A DNA stretch of 43,982 nt from UBA3263 sp964586765 (lineage in GTDB: Bacteria > Bacteroidota > Bacteroidia > Bacteroidales > Muribaculaceae), in the NCBI GenBank assembly GCA_964586765.1, contig CAZPHN010000021.1:1-43982 (forward strand), read 5' to 3'. Shown piece after piece: positions 41,196 through 43,982 of the stretch; the first letter of the stretch is position 1, and every line of letters starts with the position of its first letter. A program made the position numbers and the translations under genes. The notes beneath the pieces are model-generated. The model worked only from the letters and a program-made list of their open reading frames with translations. It was not told the DNA's origin and did no database searches.

Positions 41196-42159
41196 ACTGA
41201 TCGGTCGGGTCATCAGACGGTTGTTGGGCGTCGTATTTTTCGTAAGCTTCGACTATGCGCTGGACAAGGCGCGCGCGGACTATATCTTTTTTGTCGAATT
41301 CGACTTTGCCTATGCCTTCGACATTGCGAAGGACGTTAAGAGCGCGAATCAGCCCCGAAGCCGTTGACCGCGGAAGGTCAATCTGGGTGACGTCACCGGT
41401 AATCACCATCTTGGCATTCATGCCCAGACGGGTCAGGAACATCTTAATCTGGTGGGTAGTGGTGTTCTGCGCCTCATCAAGCACGATGACGGCATCGGAG
41501 AGTGTGCGTCCGCGCATGAATGCGAGCGGAGCAATCTGGATGACCTTCGTCTCCATATATTCGCGGAGCTTAGCGGCGGGAATCATGTCCTCGAGCGCGT
41601 CATAGAGCGGCTGAAGATACGGGTCAATCTTATCCTTCATGTCGCCGGGGAGGAAACCGAGCTTCTCGCCCGCTTCAACGGCAGGACGGCTCAGGATGAT
41701 TTTCCTCACCTCGCGATTTTTCAGCGCACGGACAGCCAAAGCGATGGCAATGTATGTCTTACCCGTGCCGGCAGGTCCAAGCGCAAACGTTAGGTCGTTT
41801 TTAAGAAAAGTTTCGACCAGATCCTTCTGATGGGGTGTACGCGCCTGAATAGGCTTACCGTTCACTCCATATATTATAGCCTCATCGGGTTTGAGATCAT
41901 TCGGCTCCTTGCCGTGGAGAATATCAATGATAGCCTCCTCCGTAAGTTTATTATATTTAATGCAGTGAGCCTCGAGCTCATGGATTGCCTTCTCGAAACG
42001 TTCGGTTTCGGCATCCTCGCCAATCACCTTGATAACGGAGCCGCGGGCAGCGACCCTCAGCTTGGGGTGAAGATTCTTTATAAGCTGCAGATTGCTGTTG
42101 TTGACCCCGTAAAAACTCACCGGATCAACCCCATCAATTATAATTATACGTTCAATCAT
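41182..42159 (-). CDS. phoH: PhoH-like ATPase
   Basis: A 325-residue P-loop protein with Walker A G-P-A-G-T-G-K-T (about 132-139), Walker B V-I-V-L-D-E-A-Q-N (about 229-237) and the N-terminal region (about 1-60) of the PhoH/YbeZ type. It is a predicted helicase/ribonuclease-associated ATPase of unknown detailed role; bacterial homologues are often next to ybeY. Not so here. The promoter box ends four bases before the ATG, so the message is probably leaderless. Confidence 0.93.
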   Translation of the reverse strand: MIERIIIIDGVDPVSFYGVNNSNLQLIKNLHPKLRVAARGSVIKVIGEDAETERFEKAIHELEAHCIKYNKLTEEAIIDILHGKEPNDLKPDEAIIYGVNGKPIQARTPHQKDLVETFLKNDLTFALGPAGTGKTYIAIALAVRALKNREVRKIILSRPAVEAGEKLGFLPGDMKDKIDPYLQPLYDALEDMIPAAKLREYMETKVIQIAPLAFMRGRTLSDAVIVLDEAQNTTTHQIKMFLTRLGMNAKMVITGDVTQIDLPRSTASGLIRALNVLRNVEGIGKVEFDKKDIVRARLVQRIVEAYEKYDAQQPSDDPTDQSPQP

Positions 42160-42163
42160 ACCG

Positions 42164-42195
42164 CAAATTTACACTTTTTCCGCCAATTTTCCAAA
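42164..42195 (-). promoter_or_regulatory. Consensus promoter of the phoH-purC-menG group
   Basis: On the minus strand, TTTG (42195-42192), 20 bases, TAAATTTG (42171-42164). The ATG (42159) starts five bases from the end of the box. Confidence 0.78.
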
Positions 42196-42205
42196 CCGGA
42201 TGGGA

Positions 42206-43396
42206 TTAGTATAGGAAACCGAAGAGCCAGAGGGGAATCTTGTTGCCGAAGCCAACTTCAATATCATCGGCAGCGACAAAGCTGTCAGGAATATCCTTTA
42301 TCTGGTCAAAACCCTTTCGCGAACCGCCAACTTCAAACAAATAGCGATTGTCGACAATCAAATCACCCTCTTTAGGATACGCAATAGGATGGTCTTGAGC
42401 CATCATTGCAGCGAAAAAAGACTCCCTGACTTTACCCTTGTCAGCATGTCCCAACGCATAGAGTAACGACGGATTATTGAAAAGCACCTTTTGGGGCTTT
42501 GCCATTGACTTAGGATTACGTTCGGATTTATAGTAGAGCAGACGCAAAATCTGAGAACGCTCCAGAAGCGACAGTATCTTAATCAACTGATTAGGCGTTA
42601 CGCCTAACATTTCAGCCGTCAACTTCGCATTGAGAGGTGAAGGAGTCTGAGTGGCTATAATTGTCAGCAGATGCTTAGCTTTAATCAGTGTTGCATACTC
42701 GATTTTCTCAACAGCAGGAATGTCATAATCAATCACGGAGGAAATCATATTATTAACACGAATAAGATAGTCGGTTTCAGTCTCAGTATTATAAAACGGA
42801 TAATAACCGTGGCGCAAATACTTTTGAAATTCCTTCAAAACCTCTACATCTCCGGCAATAGATGACGCGATTTCCTGATGATTATGTAAAATGTCAGCCA
42901 GCGGAACCCGTTCGAACTTCCTGCCTTGAAACTCCAAGTATTGGCGGAAAGAGAGACCGGGAAGCGTATAAATCAAAGCCCGCCGGGAAAGGTCGGCAAC
43001 GGAATTGTCAATTTCCAACAGAGAACTCCCGGTAAAGACAATATGAAGATCCGGATAAAAATCATATACATTTTTTATCTGACGTTCCCAATTGGGCAAT
43101 CTATGAACCTCATCGATAAACAGATGCGTAACACCGCCTTCAACAGCACGCTCCGACAAGTCCATCAGCGAATGACCGGCAAACCATATGTCGTCAAGCG
43201 AAACATACAGAGCCTTATCGGGGTTCGTGAATGTTAACTTAATGCGCTGAAGCAGCATGGTTGTTTTACCGACACCTCTTGCACCCTTTATGCCAATAAG
43301 ACGCGCATTCCACGATATTTCGTTGTATAAATCGCGGACTATCTCGGTCGACGTCAGTTTAAGGAGTCTTCTGTATTGTCTTTGCAATGTGTCCAT
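42206..43396 (-). CDS. AAA_14/DUF4143 family ATP-binding protein
   Basis: With ATG at 43396 the protein has 396 residues. Walker A G-A-R-G-V-G-K-T-T-M (about 34-43) and Walker B L-F-I-D-E-V-H-R-L (about 89-97) with W-E-R-Q-I-K-N-V-Y-D, then T-G-S-S-L-L-E (about 123-129), are typical of the AAA_14 family; the C-terminal part from about 200 is a DUF4143 winged-helix domain ending in a nuclease-like fold (D-N-R-Y-L-F-E-V-G). A TTG start at 43417 would lie upstream of the predicted transcript start, so ATG 43396 is preferred. Role unknown; such genes are accessory and often occur in several copies. It lies between phoH and prfA. Confidence 0.88.
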   Translation of the reverse strand: MDTLQRQYRRLLKLTSTEIVRDLYNEISWNARLIGIKGARGVGKTTMLLQRIKLTFTNPDKALYVSLDDIWFAGHSLMDLSERAVEGGVTHLFIDEVHRLPNWERQIKNVYDFYPDLHIVFTGSSLLEIDNSVADLSRRALIYTLPGLSFRQYLEFQGRKFERVPLADILHNHQEIASSIAGDVEVLKEFQKYLRHGYYPFYNTETETDYLIRVNNMISSVIDYDIPAVEKIEYATLIKAKHLLTIIATQTPSPLNAKLTAEMLGVTPNQLIKILSLLERSQILRLLYYKSERNPKSMAKPQKVLFNNPSLLYALGHADKGKVRESFFAAMMAQDHPIAYPKEGDLIVDNRYLFEVGGSRKGFDQIKDIPDSFVAADDIEVGFGNKIPLWLFGFLY

Positions 43397-43414
43397 AATG
43401 TCATTATTAGACTG

Positions 43415-43445
43415 CAAATTTAATAAATAAAATCATTATTACAAT
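43415..43445 (-). promoter_or_regulatory. Promoter of the AAA_14 gene
   Basis: On the minus strand, ATTG (43445-43442; consensus TTTG), 19 bases, TAAATTTG (43422-43415). The predicted start is near 43409, 13 bases before the ATG. Confidence 0.65.
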
Positions 43446-43509
43446 GATGATTTTACAAAAATGATTATTACAAAGATGACTTTTGCAAAATCATCTTTAC
43501 AATAATCAC
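43430..43509. repeat. Nested direct and inverted repeats upstream of the AAA_14 gene
   Basis: Two tandem units of 29-30 bases (43430-43458, 43459-43488; core ATTATTACAAWGATG) are followed by a partial inverted unit (43490-43509) so that TGATTATTACAAAGATGACT pairs with AATCATCTTTACAATAATCA across a short loop (about 18 of 20). The first unit covers the -33 region of the promoter, so it may be an operator. Confidence 0.75.
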
Positions 43510-43526
43510 TCAACAGACAATATTTT

Positions 43527-43982
43527 TTAGGATTTGAGGTCGCGTTCGGCTACGGCGAGGTGGTCGATGAGGTCGGTGAGGTCGCCGCCAAGGACTGCGG
43601 GAAGATTGTAGACCGTATAGTTGATGCGATGGTCGGTAATACGTCCTTGCGGGAAATTATAGGTGCGGATTTTTGCCGAGCGGTCGCCGGTCGACACAAG
43701 AGTCTTGCGTCGGGAGGCAATATCGTCGAGATATTTTTTATGTTCACGGTCGTAAATAAACGTACGTAAACGACTCAGCGCACGCTCTTTGTTTTTAGGC
43801 TGGTCACGCGTTTCCGTACATTCAATCAGAATTTCTTCAGTCTCGCCCGTCAGCGGATTACGCCACATATAGCGCAGACGCACACCCGATTCCACTTTGT
43901 TGACATTCTGACCGCCGGCACCTCCGGAGCGGAAGGTGTCCCATTTGATTTCGCCCTCGTTGATTTCCACGTCAAACTCCTC
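43527..43982 (-). CDS. prfA: Peptide chain release factor 1, 5' part outside window
   Basis: The frame is open to the right edge (E-E-F-D-V before the methionine at 43970), so only the C-terminal 152 residues are visible. They hold the catalytic G-G-Q (in S-G-G-A-G-G-Q-N-V-N-K), E-C-T-E-T-R-D-Q-P-K-N-K, and R-T-Y-N-F-P-Q-G-R-I-T-D-H-R, typical of class I release factor RF1, which ends translation at UAA and UAG. The peptide anticodon lies outside the window, but the sequence fits RF1 rather than RF2. Confidence 0.93.
   Translation of the reverse strand, partial: EEFDVEINEGEIKWDTFRSGGAGGQNVNKVESGVRLRYMWRNPLTGETEEILIECTETRDQPKNKERALSRLRTFIYDREHKKYLDDIASRRKTLVSTGDRSAKIRTYNFPQGRITDHRINYTVYNLPAVLGGDLTDLIDHLAVAERDLKS

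Noticed and set aside
43430..43509. CRISPR array
   Set aside because: Units are contiguous, without spacers, and no cas genes are present.
1..43982. tRNA or rRNA genes
   Set aside because: Intergenic regions were scanned by eye for GGTTCRA-type T-loops with matching stems and none was found.

Overview
The window comes from the chromosome of a Bacteroidota bacterium, order Bacteroidales, most likely a gut Muribaculaceae or a near relative (inference from gene content; no marker comparison could be run). The support is: promoters of the Bacteroidota type (TTTG, 19-20 bases, TAnnTTTG) in front of many genes, few Shine-Dalgarno sequences, and Bacteroidota-typical families (GLPGLI protein, DUF4494, 6-bladed beta-propeller lipoprotein, OstA-like LPS-transport protein, four-helix-bundle suffix protein, DUF4292, FHS-type sugar permease, BspA-like LRR protein, a C-terminal tail resembling a type IX secretion signal). 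Coding density is high and base composition is near 50% G+C, except in parts of 19.4-26.5 kb, which are more A+T rich.

Layout. 1-4.2 kb (+): an envelope operon with overlapping start and stop codons: TPR protein (cut by the left edge), DUF4292 lipoprotein, EnvC-like murein hydrolase activator, Wzx-like flippase; a clear terminator follows. 4.37-7.35 kb (+): SurA/PpiC-type prolyl isomerase coupled to an OstA/LptA-like protein. 7.4-14.1 kb (-): small membrane protein, PstS-like lipoprotein, TPR protein, then a long-type Rel with a degenerate hydrolase domain, a lipoprotein and a four-helix-bundle protein. rpmH (L34) sits alone at 14.3-14.46 kb with a consensus promoter. 14.8-19.2 kb: FemAB/GNAT-like protein (+) facing a PAP2 phosphatase and a 912-residue tandem SGNH-hydrolase protein (-).

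19.4-26.5 kb is the accessory part: a DUF4160/DUF2442-HTH pair that looks like a toxin-antitoxin module, a fragment resembling the start of higA, an aldo/keto reductase, a promoter driving an approximately 300-base hairpin-rich untranslated region, an unrecognised protein, a BspA-like LRR protein, a beta-propeller lipoprotein and a HigB/HigA module.

26.5-34.7 kb is mostly housekeeping: DUF2752, HD hydrolase, ilvE, a membrane-anchored degenerate M23 protein, OmpA, the YggS/DUF4494 pair, a sugar permease and a TlpA-like thioredoxin. 35.0-39.4 kb: a GLPGLI gene and an outer-membrane TonB-type receptor interrupted by one in-frame amber codon, divergent from a TetR regulator. 39.5-43.98 kb (-): phoH, purC and menG, an AAA_14/DUF4143 ATPase, and the 3' part of prfA cut by the right edge.

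The most unusual observations are: (1) a palindromic element of about 100 bases made of two mutually inverted hairpins, present three times, each time between convergent genes; (2) the structured transcribed region at 21.19-21.49 kb; (3) the amber-interrupted receptor; (4) a higA-like relic beside a second TA-like pair; (5) several pseudo-enzymes (Rel hydrolase domain, second SGNH domain, two LytM domains).
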